A DNA stretch of 64,000 nt from Oscillospiraceae bacterium (GCA_009781425.1 WQYC01000010.1:1-64000); one strand, 5' to 3'; positions 9,058 to 17,697 are shown, numbered from the stretch's first letter. Notes: generated by a model not told the origin, from the letters alone. Translations and numbers: made by a program.

Positions 9058-9270
9058 TTACCCCTCATACTCAAAGCGTTTCACGGTCTTGCCGTCAACC
9101 TCGATTTCATTTTCCCACATAGAAAGTGGGCGAACCCATGTTTTGCGTTCGCCGTAGAGAGCCTTGTAAATCACCATGTCTTCAAGGGTTTCGCTGTGCT
9201 TTGCGAAGCCGGTGACTTCGTATTTATTGCCTTTGTAGTGGCGGTAAACGCCGAGCAGAATCGGGTTCAT
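9058..9270 (-). CDS. DUF1653 family protein
   Basis: The protein is 70 residues and complete. 'GVYRHYKGNKYEVTGFAKHS' and 'VRPLSMWENEI' match the DUF1653 signature. These are small proteins of unknown function common in Firmicutes. GGAGG precedes the ATG at 9270. It is the first gene of the leftward operon with MmcQ/YjbR and GH9. Confidence 0.9.
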   Translation of the reverse strand: MNPILLGVYRHYKGNKYEVTGFAKHSETLEDMVIYKALYGERKTWVRPLSMWENEIEVDGKTVKRFEYEG

Positions 9271-9299
9271 TTTAGTTTCCTCCGCAGTTTAGTTTCTTT

Positions 9300-9328
9300 A
9301 TGATACCATGAAATGCATTAAATGTCAA
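9300..9328 (-). promoter_or_regulatory. Sigma-A promoter, inverted copy of promoter 'B'
   Basis: On the minus strand, TTGACA and TATCAT are 17 bases apart, with the same spacer as the promoter at 430-458. It drives DUF1653, MmcQ and GH9. Confidence 0.9.
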
Positions 9329-9330
9329 TG

Positions 9331-9359
9331 TTGACTTCTTCGGCTTTTTATGTTAAAAT
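9331..9359 (+). promoter_or_regulatory. Sigma-A promoter, inverted copy of promoter 'A'
   Basis: TTGACT and TAAAAT are 17 bases apart, with the spacer of the promoter at 272-300 (one base differs just before the -10). It lies back-to-back with the leftward promoter, 2 bases away, and drives the LRR gene. Confidence 0.9.
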
Positions 9360-9410
9360 AGAATTCGCAAACAACTTCAAATCTAACAAACATAAAGGAA
9401 AAAGAATTTA

Positions 9411-12401
9411 ATGATTAACAATACCGCAATAAACGCAATCAACTTCCCTGACGATAAATTTCGTCAGTACATTGCCGACTTTGATAAAGACAATAATAGT
9501 GTAACTGAAATTGATGTCACCGAAATGGGCATATCGTCCTTAAAAGGCATTGAGCATTTCCCGAATTTGGCTGTTTTGAAGTGCGGTTGCAATGAGCTTA
9601 CGGCATTAGATATAAGCGGTAACACTGCGCTGATTGAGTTGGAGTGTAACGATAATCATCTGACATCGTTAGACGTAAGTAAAAACATAAAATTAGATGA
9701 CCTGAATTGCGACAATAACCAATTGACGGAATTAGACGTAAGTAAAAACACAGCACTAACCAAGCTTTACTGCGACGGGAATCAACTGACCTCGATAGAC
9801 ATCAGCAAAAATACGGAGTTGATTGAGCTTACGGTTAACGAGAATCAACTCAAATCATTAGATGTAAGCCATAACACAAAATTGTATTTATTTTATTGCT
9901 TCAGCAACCAACTGACATCGTTAGATGTCAGCGTAAACACTGAACTGACGGGCTTGGAATGTGGCGGAAACCAACTGACTTCATTAGACGTGAGCAATAA
10001 TACAAAGTTAGTTGAGTTTTATTGCTACGATAATCAATTAAGCGAATTAGATGTAAGCCAAAATACAGCGTTAGATTTGTTGTGCTTTTACAACAATCAA
10101 TTAACATCAATTGATGTAAGCAAAAACATTGCATTAACCAAACTGCACTGCTGGGAAAATCAACTGACATCGTTAGATGTGAGCGCAAATACCGCACTGA
10201 CGGAGTTTGAATGCGGCAAAAATCAACTGACTTCGTTAGACGTGAGCAATAACACAAGCTTGGTTGAGTTACGCTGTTACGATAATCAAATAGAAGAGTT
10301 GGATATGAGCAATAATGCGGAATTAGTTGTGTTGCTTTGTCACAGAAATCAACTGAAAGAGTTGAATGTAAGTAAGAATGTCGCGCTGACCGAATTAGAT
10401 TGCTGGGCTAATCAGCTGACGTCGTTAGATATCAGCGATAATACTGCGCTGACCGAGCTGGGTTGCAGCACTAATCAACTGACATCTCTTGATGTGAGCA
10501 ATAACGTCGAATTAACCAAGCTGACCTGCCACAGGAATCAACTGACAGAATTCGATGTTAGCAATAACGTCGAACTGACTGAGTTAGCCTGCGGCGAAAA
10601 CCAACTCACATCATTAAATGTGAGCAATAACACAAAGCTGATTGATTTGAGTTGCGGTGATAATCAACTGTCGGCATTAGATATGAGCAATAACTTAGAA
10701 TTAACTGATTTGGATTGCGGCAATAACCGGCTTTCACTATTAGACATAAGCAAAAATACAGCTCTGAAAAAGTTCGCGCCTATAGAACAAAATCTTTCAA
10801 TTTGGCTTAAAGGCGAGACCGTATCGCAGCTCGAAAAGGATTATCCGCTTCCAAAAGAAAAATGGCGCATACTGACGTTTGGGGCGATTATATCATTGCG
10901 AAATCTTGGAACGATAAAGTCGTTATGGTCTTATAACAGCGATAAGGAAACAAGAGAACTGGAGCATTGGTGGGGTATCACCGAACGCAAAGGAGCGATA
11001 AGTACATTAAAAAGTTTAGCGAGTACAAATCCGAATCGCGGCTATGATTATAAACGATTCGTAGCCAATAAATCTGAGTCCAACGAAAATTACTCAGAAA
11101 CCTTAGATATTTTAAAGGAATTAGGATATACAGACGAAGAATTAACTAAGGTGCAGACGCTCGTTGCTTATGATTACGGACGAATATTATACATAGCGCG
11201 AGCGAGCTTTGTTTCGGGGTACATAACAGAAGATGAAGCGTGGTTTTACTTGAGTATTGCGGCAAAAAAAGCGAGCAGAATCTATAATAGCTGGCGTGAG
11301 TATGCGGCGGCTTACGCATTAGGGCGAACTTTTATGTTTTCGGGAGGGATAAAGGATATAAAATGGGTCATGCAGTTTTTACTGCACGACCCCGACAGCC
11401 CGTTTCAATATTGCGAATTCAGAGATGAAGATACGGCGGCAAAGGCGGAAAACGCTCTCACAATCAACGAAATCAACTTTCCCGACGCTGTGTTCCGTCA
11501 ATATATTACCGATAAATTCGACAAAACTAACAGCGGAATAATATCCGCTGAGGAATTGAATAACGCAACAATTATTGATGTTGCCGAGATGGGCATTGTT
11601 TCATTAAAAGGCATTGAACATTTCCCGAATTTAGCAGTTTTGAATTGTGATATAAATGAGCTTTCCGAACTTGACGTAAGCCAAAATACAAAGCTGTTTG
11701 TCTTAACTTGCAATAATAACAAGCTTACATCATTAGATATAGGCGAAAATGCAGATTTAACTGATTTGAAGAAACGATTCGACAGAGGCATGGAGATTAA
11801 AAAAGGAATGGAATCAGGGGCTCTGCCTCGTATGAGCATAGAGCGGTTTTGGGAGTTAATTCATGACGCGAAGGAGCAATCAGAAGGGTGGGAGGAAATG
11901 TGTGACCCGCTCACAGCTTCACTGTCGCAGCTTGAAGATTCCGAAATAGCATTATGGTATCTCATGTTTGACGAGTATCAGCAGTTGTCCTACAAGGAAC
12001 AGCTATGGGCGGCGGCTTACTTAATTAACGGCGGCTGCTCGGACGACGGCTTTGATTATTTCCGCGCATGGCTGATTGCGCAGGGGCGTGAAGTCTACAT
12101 GAACGCGCTCCGCGACCCTGATTCATTGTCGGAAGCCATATCCGAAACCGAGGAAGCTGAATTTGAAGACATAATGAGTGCTGCCAATGACGCTTTCCGT
12201 ATTAAACACGAGCTTGGTAAAAATGATTACGGCAGCTTTTACGAAGAACTGGATTATTATGAATTAACAGAAACAGAGAAAGCGGAAATCTCAGCCGAAA
12301 TAAAATATAGCGATGATATAGATGCAGATTGGGACGAAGACGACACGGATAATTTCCAAGAGCTGCTGCCCAAGCTTTGGGGGAAGCGGGGTAGCACATG
12401 A
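9411..12401 (+). CDS. Giant leucine-rich-repeat protein with DUF1266 and DUF4240 domains
   Basis: This is a 996-residue multidomain protein without a signal peptide or membrane segment. In order: a short cap 'INFPDDKFRQYIADFDKDNN'; LRRs with 18 exact 21-residue units of the type LDVSxNTxLxxLxCxxNQLTS (about 66-443); a DUF1266 domain (about 500-665, 'FVSGYITEDEAWFYLSIAAK'); a second cap with an EF-hand-like loop and two LRRs (about 683-785); and a DUF4240 domain (about 807-925, 'NGGCSDDGFDYFRAWLIAQG'). The tail is acidic. The LRR type is normally found on cell surfaces, but here it seems to be cytoplasmic. DUF1266 and DUF4240 are known from proteins of conflict or unknown systems. Its stop overlaps the Smr gene by 4 bases. 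Confidence 0.88.
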   Translation: MINNTAINAINFPDDKFRQYIADFDKDNNSVTEIDVTEMGISSLKGIEHFPNLAVLKCGCNELTALDISGNTALIELECNDNHLTSLDVSKNIKLDDLNCDNNQLTELDVSKNTALTKLYCDGNQLTSIDISKNTELIELTVNENQLKSLDVSHNTKLYLFYCFSNQLTSLDVSVNTELTGLECGGNQLTSLDVSNNTKLVEFYCYDNQLSELDVSQNTALDLLCFYNNQLTSIDVSKNIALTKLHCWENQLTSLDVSANTALTEFECGKNQLTSLDVSNNTSLVELRCYDNQIEELDMSNNAELVVLLCHRNQLKELNVSKNVALTELDCWANQLTSLDISDNTALTELGCSTNQLTSLDVSNNVELTKLTCHRNQLTEFDVSNNVELTELACGENQLTSLNVSNNTKLIDLSCGDNQLSALDMSNNLELTDLDCGNNRLSLLDISKNTALKKFAPIEQNLSIWLKGETVSQLEKDYPLPKEKWRILTFGAIISLRNLGTIKSLWSYNSDKETRELEHWWGITERKGAISTLKSLASTNPNRGYDYKRFVANKSESNENYSETLDILKELGYTDEELTKVQTLVAYDYGRILYIARASFVSGYITEDEAWFYLSIAAKKASRIYNSWREYAAAYALGRTFMFSGGIKDIKWVMQFLLHDPDSPFQYCEFRDEDTAAKAENALTINEINFPDAVFRQYITDKFDKTNSGIISAEELNNATIIDVAEMGIVSLKGIEHFPNLAVLNCDINELSELDVSQNTKLFVLTCNNNKLTSLDIGENADLTDLKKRFDRGMEIKKGMESGALPRMSIERFWELIHDAKEQSEGWEEMCDPLTASLSQLEDSEIALWYLMFDEYQQLSYKEQLWAAAYLINGGCSDDGFDYFRAWLIAQGREVYMNALRDPDSLSEAISETEEAEFEDIMSAANDAFRIKHELGKNDYGSFYEELDYYELTETEKAEISAEIKYSDDIDADWDEDDTDNFQELLPKLWGKRGST
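9606..10739 (+). repeat. 18 tandem 63-bp repeats encoding LRR units
   Basis: Eighteen in-frame 63-base units, with no length change between them, encode 21-residue LRRs; a partial nineteenth follows. The DNA repeats are imperfect but close enough (for example CAACTGACATCGTTAGATGT) to allow slippage or recombination, so copy number may vary between strains. Confidence 0.92.
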
Positions 12402-12634
12402 CCAAAACAATCGACATTCACGGTATGACAGGCGACCAAGCCAAGCAGCGTGTCGAGCGGGAAATTCGGCTCGCACCGCCAAACTGTGAAAGCATCATAG
12501 TTATTCATGGCTGCAACAGCGGCACGGTTTTGCGCGATATAGTGAGGAAGCAGGTGCGCTCCAAGCGTATTCTCGAAATCGCACCCTGCTTTTTGAACGA
12601 CGGTCAGACGACTATTTATTTGAAGAAAGTGTAA
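12398..12634 (+). CDS. Smr-domain small protein
   Basis: The 78-residue protein is essentially a lone Smr (small MutS-related) domain. It has 'IDIHGMTGDQAKQRVEREI' (the LDxHG-type motif, with Ile) and 'IIVIHGCNSGTVLRDIVRKQ' (the HGxGxG-type loop, here HGCNSG). Smr domains bind or nick nucleic acids in MutS2 and related proteins. The ATG overlaps the stop of the LRR gene (ATGA), so its translation is coupled to that large protein. Confidence 0.82.
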   Translation: MTKTIDIHGMTGDQAKQRVEREIRLAPPNCESIIVIHGCNSGTVLRDIVRKQVRSKRILEIAPCFLNDGQTTIYLKKV

Positions 12635-12658
12635 TAATTTGCAAGGAGCTGAAAGATT

Positions 12659-13210
12659 ATGAAAATCATTGATATAACGCAGGAGGTGTTCTCCTGCCGA
12701 GTCTTTCCGGGTGACTCACAGCCTAAGTTTGAGCGGGCTTTGAGCATTGAGCGGGACAAGCTTAACCTCACGAATATCTCAATGTGCGTGCATAACGGCA
12801 CTCACATTGACGCGCCGAATCATTTTGTCGCAGGCGGAAAAGCTGTTCACGAGCTTGATTTAGAGCGGTTCTACGGGAAGTGCGCGGTCGTTGAAAAAGG
12901 CGATATAATTTCAGCGTTGAATAACTGTCACGAGCGAATTATAATTAAAGGCGACTGCGAAATTTCAGAGGAAACAGCGCGATTAATTGCCGATTCTAAC
13001 GTAAAGCTAATCGGCGTTGAAAACCAGAGCGTAGCAAATATAGAAAGCCCCATGAGCGTTCACGTGATTCTGCTGGAAAAGGAAATAGCCCTGCTTGAGG
13101 GCTTGGATTTATCGGGTGTTAATGCGGGTGAGTATGTTTTAGCGGCGTTTCCGCTGAAGCTTGAAGGTTCCGACGGCTCGCCGGTGAGAGCGGTGCTGAT
13201 TGATTCTTAG
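12659..13210 (+). CDS. Cyclase family (kynurenine-formamidase-like) metal hydrolase
   Basis: The protein is 183 residues. The metal-binding motif of the cyclase/KynB superfamily is clear: 'CVHNGTHIDAPNHF' (HxGTHxDAPxHF). KynB itself is about 205-210 residues; this protein is shorter and no other tryptophan-degradation gene is near, so the substrate is unknown. AAGGAG lies upstream of the ATG. It follows the Smr gene by 24 bases in the same direction. Confidence 0.85.
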   Translation: MKIIDITQEVFSCRVFPGDSQPKFERALSIERDKLNLTNISMCVHNGTHIDAPNHFVAGGKAVHELDLERFYGKCAVVEKGDIISALNNCHERIIIKGDCEISEETARLIADSNVKLIGVENQSVANIESPMSVHVILLEKEIALLEGLDLSGVNAGEYVLAAFPLKLEGSDGSPVRAVLIDS

Positions 13211-13274
13211 TTTGTCAGCTTTAGCTTCAAATCCACAACTTTTTGTGCATATTTAACAAAATTTTTGCTACATA

Positions 13275-13303
13275 TTGATTTTTTGTTTAAATTGTGGTAC
13301 AAT
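13275..13303 (+). promoter_or_regulatory. Sigma-A promoter of the exopolysaccharide operon
   Basis: TTGATT and TACAAT are separated by 17 bases in an AT-rich gap. The leader of about 60 bases before the first gene contains GACGGCATTTCGTC, a small imperfect hairpin. Confidence 0.7.
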
Positions 13304-13370
13304 TAAAAAATATAGATAATCCGACGGCATTTCGTCAAACATTAAACGAAACCCGAAAGGACGAGTAAAA

Positions 13371-14081
13371 ATGAACACGCCCCAAGCATACATAGACGGA
13401 ACGACCGCGCTGAAAAGCGAAGAATGTGAAAAAACTGTGCAAATTCATGTCGCTCAGCCGCCATTAGTTAAAAACCGTCCGGCATATTTTTTCGTTAAGC
13501 GGAGCTTTGATATTATTGCTTCGTTTTTCGGGTTAATCCTGCTTTTCCCGTTTTTAGTTGCGGTTGCAATCGCGATTCGCGCTGACTCAAAAGGAAAAGC
13601 GATTTTCACCCAAACAAGAATCGGCAAGAGCGGAAAGCCGTTTAAATTCTACAAATTCCGCTCAATGGACAACGACGCAGAAGAAAAACGCGCAGAGCTA
13701 ATGCACTTAAACGAGCGGGATGGACCTGTGTTTAAAATTAACAAAGACCCGCGTATCACGCGGGTAGGTAGCTTTATCCGCAAGTACAGCATAGACGAGC
13801 TTCCGCAGCTTATAAATATTCTGAGAGGCGAGATGTCGTTTGTAGGGCCGCGACCGCCGCTGTCCTGCGAGGTTGAGCAGTATTCCGAGTTCCACAAAAG
13901 ACGGCTCGAGGTCAGGGGCGGGCTCACCTGCTACTGGCAAATCAGCGGACGGAGCAACGTTTCGTTCGACGACTGGGTGAGAATGGACTTGAAATACATA
14001 GAAGAAATGTCGCTCGCCGCAGACGTAAAAATATTTTTGAAGACTTTTAAAGTAGTTTTGAAAAAGAAAGGCTCCTGCTAA
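13371..14081 (+). CDS. Undecaprenyl-phosphate sugar phosphotransferase (WcaJ/CpsE-type)
   Basis: This enzyme should transfer the first sugar-1-phosphate onto undecaprenyl phosphate at the membrane to start exopolysaccharide synthesis. It is 236 residues, the short bacterial sugar transferase form. An amphipathic start and one hydrophobic segment ('IIASFFGLILLFPFLVAVAI') are followed by the catalytic core 'FKFYKFRSMDNDAE' and 'SIDELPQLINILRGEMSFVG'. The large N-terminal CoA-binding-like half of WcaJ is absent, as is usual in CpsE-like short forms. The next gene follows after 2 bases. Confidence 0.93.
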   Translation: MNTPQAYIDGTTALKSEECEKTVQIHVAQPPLVKNRPAYFFVKRSFDIIASFFGLILLFPFLVAVAIAIRADSKGKAIFTQTRIGKSGKPFKFYKFRSMDNDAEEKRAELMHLNERDGPVFKINKDPRITRVGSFIRKYSIDELPQLINILRGEMSFVGPRPPLSCEVEQYSEFHKRRLEVRGGLTCYWQISGRSNVSFDDWVRMDLKYIEEMSLAADVKIFLKTFKVVLKKKGSC

Positions 14082-14083
14082 GC

Positions 14084-14791
14084 ATGAACAATACCGATTT
14101 TACCGTTGATATAAAGACTCTGCTGCGCATTTTACAAAAATACGCTGCAATTATAGCCGCTGTCACTATCGCGGCTACCTTTGCGGCTTTTGTTATGTCC
14201 GAGTTCGTATTACCCAAAAAATACTCGGCGTCCGCGAAGTTCTATATAGAAAACAGCAGAACGCAGAGCGAAATCGTAAACATTCAGGATATAAACGCGG
14301 CGCGGAACATGGTTAACACCTGCGCCGAGCTGTTCACCACCCGAGATGTTGCAGAGCGGCTTAAAACAGAAGCAAACCTGCCTTATTCCGTCAACGAAAT
14401 CATGGACATGATAAACATGGGGACCTCGGCGAACACCGAGTTTCTCCGCGTTTCAATCACCGCCGCAAGCCCGAGAATGGCAGTTTATATGCTTGAGTGG
14501 TTTGTGAGTATTTGCGCTGAGGAATTCGACAGAATCATAGAGTCCGGCAGAATAAGCTTGGTAGACAGCCCCTATTCAACAGGAAAAGCTGTCTTCCCCG
14601 ATACGATACTGTTCCTTATTCTCGGTTTTTTCGTGGGCTTTGTGCTGACTTATTTAATCGTTTTCGTTAAAGAAATCTTAGACATAAAGGTCAAAGCGGA
14701 AGACGACCTGTTCACGATTTACGATATTCCCGTGTTTGCCGAGGTGATGTGCTTCGATGTTAAGGTGAAGGGGGAGTACAGCTATGAATAA
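14084..14791 (+). CDS. Chain-length determinant / kinase activator (Wzz, CpsC/CapA type)
   Basis: The protein is 235 residues with two membrane segments (about 20-42 and 175-200) enclosing an extracellular domain, the Wzz/CpsC arrangement. It should control polymer length and activate the CpsD-type kinase encoded next. Its C-terminus overlaps the kinase start by 8 bases. The proline-rich motif before the second membrane segment is weak ('DSPYSTGKAVFPD'). Confidence 0.88.
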   Translation: MNNTDFTVDIKTLLRILQKYAAIIAAVTIAATFAAFVMSEFVLPKKYSASAKFYIENSRTQSEIVNIQDINAARNMVNTCAELFTTRDVAERLKTEANLPYSVNEIMDMINMGTSANTEFLRVSITAASPRMAVYMLEWFVSICAEEFDRIIESGRISLVDSPYSTGKAVFPDTILFLILGFFVGFVLTYLIVFVKEILDIKVKAEDDLFTIYDIPVFAEVMCFDVKVKGEYSYE

Positions 14792-15494
14792 TTCCGACAA
14801 AAACACGAAAAAGAAAAGCCTGCTCGGCGAGCATACTTCGTTTGTAATTACGGAAGCATATAAAACCGCCCGCACTAATCTTATGTTCTCGCTCTCCACG
14901 AGCGAGAGAAAAATCGTGGTTATTACAAGCTCAAACCCGTCCGAGGGCAAAAGCACCACCTGCTCGAACTTAGGGCTGACTCTCGCAGGCATGGGCGCGT
15001 CCACGCTCCTAATAGATGCAGATTTACGCAAGCCGACGATTCACAGCCTTTTTGGAATCCCGAACAAAAAAGGACTCTCGACGATTCTCGGCGGCTTTGA
15101 TAAAATTGACGACGCGATTGACTACAACGTCGAGGATAATCTTGATATAATTACCTCGGGGCCTATTCCGCCGAACCCTGCTGACCTGCTTGCATCTGAC
15201 TTAATGGACAGCCTGCTGAAAGCCCTGTCAAAGCATTATGATTATATTTTAATAGACACGCCGCCTATTAACGTCGTCACCGACTCACAACTCATGAACA
15301 AGATTATCTCCGGTATTCTTTTCGTGGTTTGGGAGGGAGTTACAACGCATACGGACATTAACGCGGCACTGCGTTCAATCGAAATGGCAAGTGGCAAGGT
15401 GCTCGGCTTTGTAAAAGCCAACTGCAACGCTAAAGGTGCAAAAAACTACAAAAAGAATTACAAATATTCATACGGCAGACAACCGAAAAGGTAA
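14784..15494 (+). CDS. BY-type tyrosine kinase (CpsD/CapB)
   Basis: This is a cytoplasmic ATPase that regulates polymer export by autophosphorylation. It has a Walker A 'SSNPSEGKSTT', a Walker A' 'LLIDADLRKP' and a Walker B 'YILIDTPPI'. The C-terminus carries a tyrosine cluster, 'NYKKNYKYSYG', the expected autophosphorylation site. The length of 236 residues is normal. The partner activator precedes it and the phosphatase follows, completing the CpsB-C-D regulatory trio. Confidence 0.93.
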   Translation: MNNSDKNTKKKSLLGEHTSFVITEAYKTARTNLMFSLSTSERKIVVITSSNPSEGKSTTCSNLGLTLAGMGASTLLIDADLRKPTIHSLFGIPNKKGLSTILGGFDKIDDAIDYNVEDNLDIITSGPIPPNPADLLASDLMDSLLKALSKHYDYILIDTPPINVVTDSQLMNKIISGILFVVWEGVTTHTDINAALRSIEMASGKVLGFVKANCNAKGAKNYKKNYKYSYGRQPKR

Positions 15495-15502
15495 AACATA
15501 CA

Positions 15503-16234
15503 ATGACCAGAATAGACTTCCATTCGCATATTTTACCCGACATGGACGACGGCGCGCGCACCATCGCCGAATCGCTCAGTATGCTGAAAATACTTAAAAA
15601 CGACGGCGTTGAAACAGTAGTCGCTACGCCGCACTTGTATCTTCACCGCGAGAGTGTTAATGATTTTTTCAAGCACCGTGAAAGAAGCGCGCGGGTACTT
15701 ATGCGGGCGATTGAAGAAGAAAAAGCAAAGGGAATCGAATACCCGAAAATAGTTTTAGGAGCAGAAATTTATTTTACGCAAGGGCTCGAAAACCTGCCGC
15801 TCAAGGACTTATGCATCGAAGGAACCGATTATTTTATGCTTGAGCTTCCTTATGCAGCTTTTACAAGAACGTTTTTGAACTCGCTCTCGAATTTTATTTA
15901 CAGCTGCGAGCAAAAAATTATCTTAGCGCATATCGAACGTTATTTCGATTTCAGCGACCCTAAAATGGTAGCGCAGGTTTTAGCGCACGGGCTGACCTCG
16001 CAGGTCAACTGCGATTCTCTCATATCTGCGCGCACCCGCAAGGTGACGCTGAAGCTCATTGAAAGCGGGGATATAGGGCTTCTCGGAACTGACCTTCACT
16101 CGATGGACAGACGCCCGCCGCGCTTCAAGGAAGCCGAACAGATTATACGCAGAAAGCTTTCGGATAATACTTTTGAAAACATGATGAATACAGCCCAAAT
16201 GATTCTCAGCGGCGAAGATATAGAAAAATATTAA
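15503..16234 (+). CDS. PHP-type tyrosine phosphatase (CpsB/CapC)
   Basis: This Mn-dependent phosphatase should dephosphorylate the CpsD-type kinase. It has the N-terminal PHP motif 'RIDFHSHILPDMDDGA', a second histidine in 'VVATPHLYLHR' and metal ligands in 'LGTDLHSMDRRPP' near the C-terminus. It is 243 residues, normal for CpsB. GH10 follows 20 bases later. Confidence 0.92.
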   Translation: MTRIDFHSHILPDMDDGARTIAESLSMLKILKNDGVETVVATPHLYLHRESVNDFFKHRERSARVLMRAIEEEKAKGIEYPKIVLGAEIYFTQGLENLPLKDLCIEGTDYFMLELPYAAFTRTFLNSLSNFIYSCEQKIILAHIERYFDFSDPKMVAQVLAHGLTSQVNCDSLISARTRKVTLKLIESGDIGLLGTDLHSMDRRPPRFKEAEQIIRRKLSDNTFENMMNTAQMILSGEDIEKY

Positions 16235-16254
16235 ATAAATTTAGGAGGACTATA

Positions 16255-17655
16255 ATGCAAAAGAGAACGCAAAAAAGAAAGATTCTGTTCACGTTTGTTT
16301 TAACAGCAGTGCTCGCACTATCGTTCAGCGTGAGCTTCACGGCATCGGCAAGGGAGTGGGACTTAACTATTCCGTCGCTCAAGGAGGTCTTCGCTGATTA
16401 TTTCCCTATCGGTAATATCCTTGAGCCCGCAGAAGCCTTTGAGGGCAAAACTGCCGAAATGTTCACATATCATTATAACTTTGTCACGGCTGAAAACGCC
16501 ATGAAGCCGAGCTATATCGCGCGGACTCCCCATGACTGGGACTTCTCGTTTCACCGCTTAGATATGTATATTGACTGGGCTCTTGAAAACGATATACAGG
16601 TAGTCGGGCATACGTTAGTTTGGCACTCGCAGTCGGCGGCTTGGCTGACAAACGATGAAGAGGGAAATCCGTTAACCCGCGCTGAAGCCCGCGTCAACAT
16701 GGAGCGGTACATAAACACCGTAGCAGGGCATTTCGCAGGGAGAATATACTCGTGGGACGTTGTGAACGAAGCTCTGCGCACCTCCGTCGGAAGCCCGCCG
16801 ATTACCCCCGCTGACGAGGGCTGGTGGAAAAATATGCTGAGAACCGGAAGCGAAAGCAGCGCAAATGAAGCCTCCGCCTGGTACGCGGCTTACGCGAACG
16901 GCATGGACGAAGCGGCAGGGGAGTGCCCGTCTGACTATATTTATGACGCGTTTGTTTTTGCGCGCTTAGCTGACCCGAACGCGATTCTCTATTACAACGA
17001 CTTCAACGAAACAGGCGCAGGCAAGCGCGAAGCAATGGCGCAGATGACAGAGGAAATAAACGCGAGATGGGAAACCGACCCGCGCAACACAGAGCCCGGA
17101 CGGCTTCTGCTCGAGGGAATCGGTATGCAGGCGCACTACTGGACATCTGACCTCAGCCCTGTCAGCGTCGAACTTACGATTATGCGATTCGCTGAAACGG
17201 GTGCAAAGGTAAGCATAACCGAAATCGACATTCCTATGGGAAGATACGGCGCGTATGAAGACGCTACAGAAGAAAACCTCACCCTTCAAGCGAAGCTGTA
17301 CCGCGATGTATTTGATGTGTTCATGAGACATTCCGACAGCATAGAGCGCGTTACCTTCTGGGGTAAGGCAGACCCGCAGAGCTGGAGAAAAGAAGGAAGC
17401 CCGCTGCTGTTCAATGCAAACTTTGAAGCAAAAGAAGCCTATCACAGCATACTAACACTCGTGCTCGGCGCAGTGCCCGCTGACACGCAAAACAATACAG
17501 AAACAGAAGTTACCGAACAGCCTGCTGTTACTGCTCCGCAGGAGGATACGCAGGACGGCAAGGAATCAAGCTTACCGGTTCTGTGGATTATCATAGCAAT
17601 CGCAGGCGGAGCAGTTTTAATAATAGGCGGAATAGTATTATTGAAAAAAAGATAA
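16255..17655 (+). CDS. Membrane-anchored GH10 endo-1,4-beta-xylanase
   Basis: This secreted xylanase has 466 residues. It has a signal peptide (hydrophobic stretch 'ILFTFVLTAVLALSFSVSF', cut near TASA), then a GH10 domain with the acid/base Glu in 'YSWDVVNEALR' (about 172) and the nucleophile Glu in 'VSITEIDIPMG' (about 323). A short Thr/Glu linker is followed by a C-terminal membrane helix and a 'LLKKR' stop-transfer. It should therefore be displayed on the cell surface by its C-terminal helix. AGGAGG precedes the start. It lies directly after the exopolysaccharide regulatory genes with no separate promoter visible, an odd pairing. Confidence 0.94.
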   Translation: MQKRTQKRKILFTFVLTAVLALSFSVSFTASAREWDLTIPSLKEVFADYFPIGNILEPAEAFEGKTAEMFTYHYNFVTAENAMKPSYIARTPHDWDFSFHRLDMYIDWALENDIQVVGHTLVWHSQSAAWLTNDEEGNPLTRAEARVNMERYINTVAGHFAGRIYSWDVVNEALRTSVGSPPITPADEGWWKNMLRTGSESSANEASAWYAAYANGMDEAAGECPSDYIYDAFVFARLADPNAILYYNDFNETGAGKREAMAQMTEEINARWETDPRNTEPGRLLLEGIGMQAHYWTSDLSPVSVELTIMRFAETGAKVSITEIDIPMGRYGAYEDATEENLTLQAKLYRDVFDVFMRHSDSIERVTFWGKADPQSWRKEGSPLLFNANFEAKEAYHSILTLVLGAVPADTQNNTETEVTEQPAVTAPQEDTQDGKESSLPVLWIIIAIAGGAVLIIGGIVLLKKR

Positions 17656-17661
17656 TAAGAA

Positions 17662-17697
17662 AACGCGGAGCTGTGAAAAGCTCCGCGTTAATTTTTT
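17662..17697. terminator. Bidirectional intrinsic terminator
   Basis: AACGCGGAGCT pairs with AGCTCCGCGTT around a short loop, followed by AATTTTTT on the plus strand. It ends the xylanase transcript; the minus-strand gene stop lies in the T run. Function on the minus strand is less clear. Confidence 0.85.

Noticed and set aside
9928-10257. Minus-strand ORF opposite the LRR repeats
   Set aside because: It merely mirrors the 63-bp repeats and has no start signals.
9606-10739. Regular repeats considered as a CRISPR array
   Set aside because: The repeats are 63-bp coding units with no spacers; they encode LRRs in frame.
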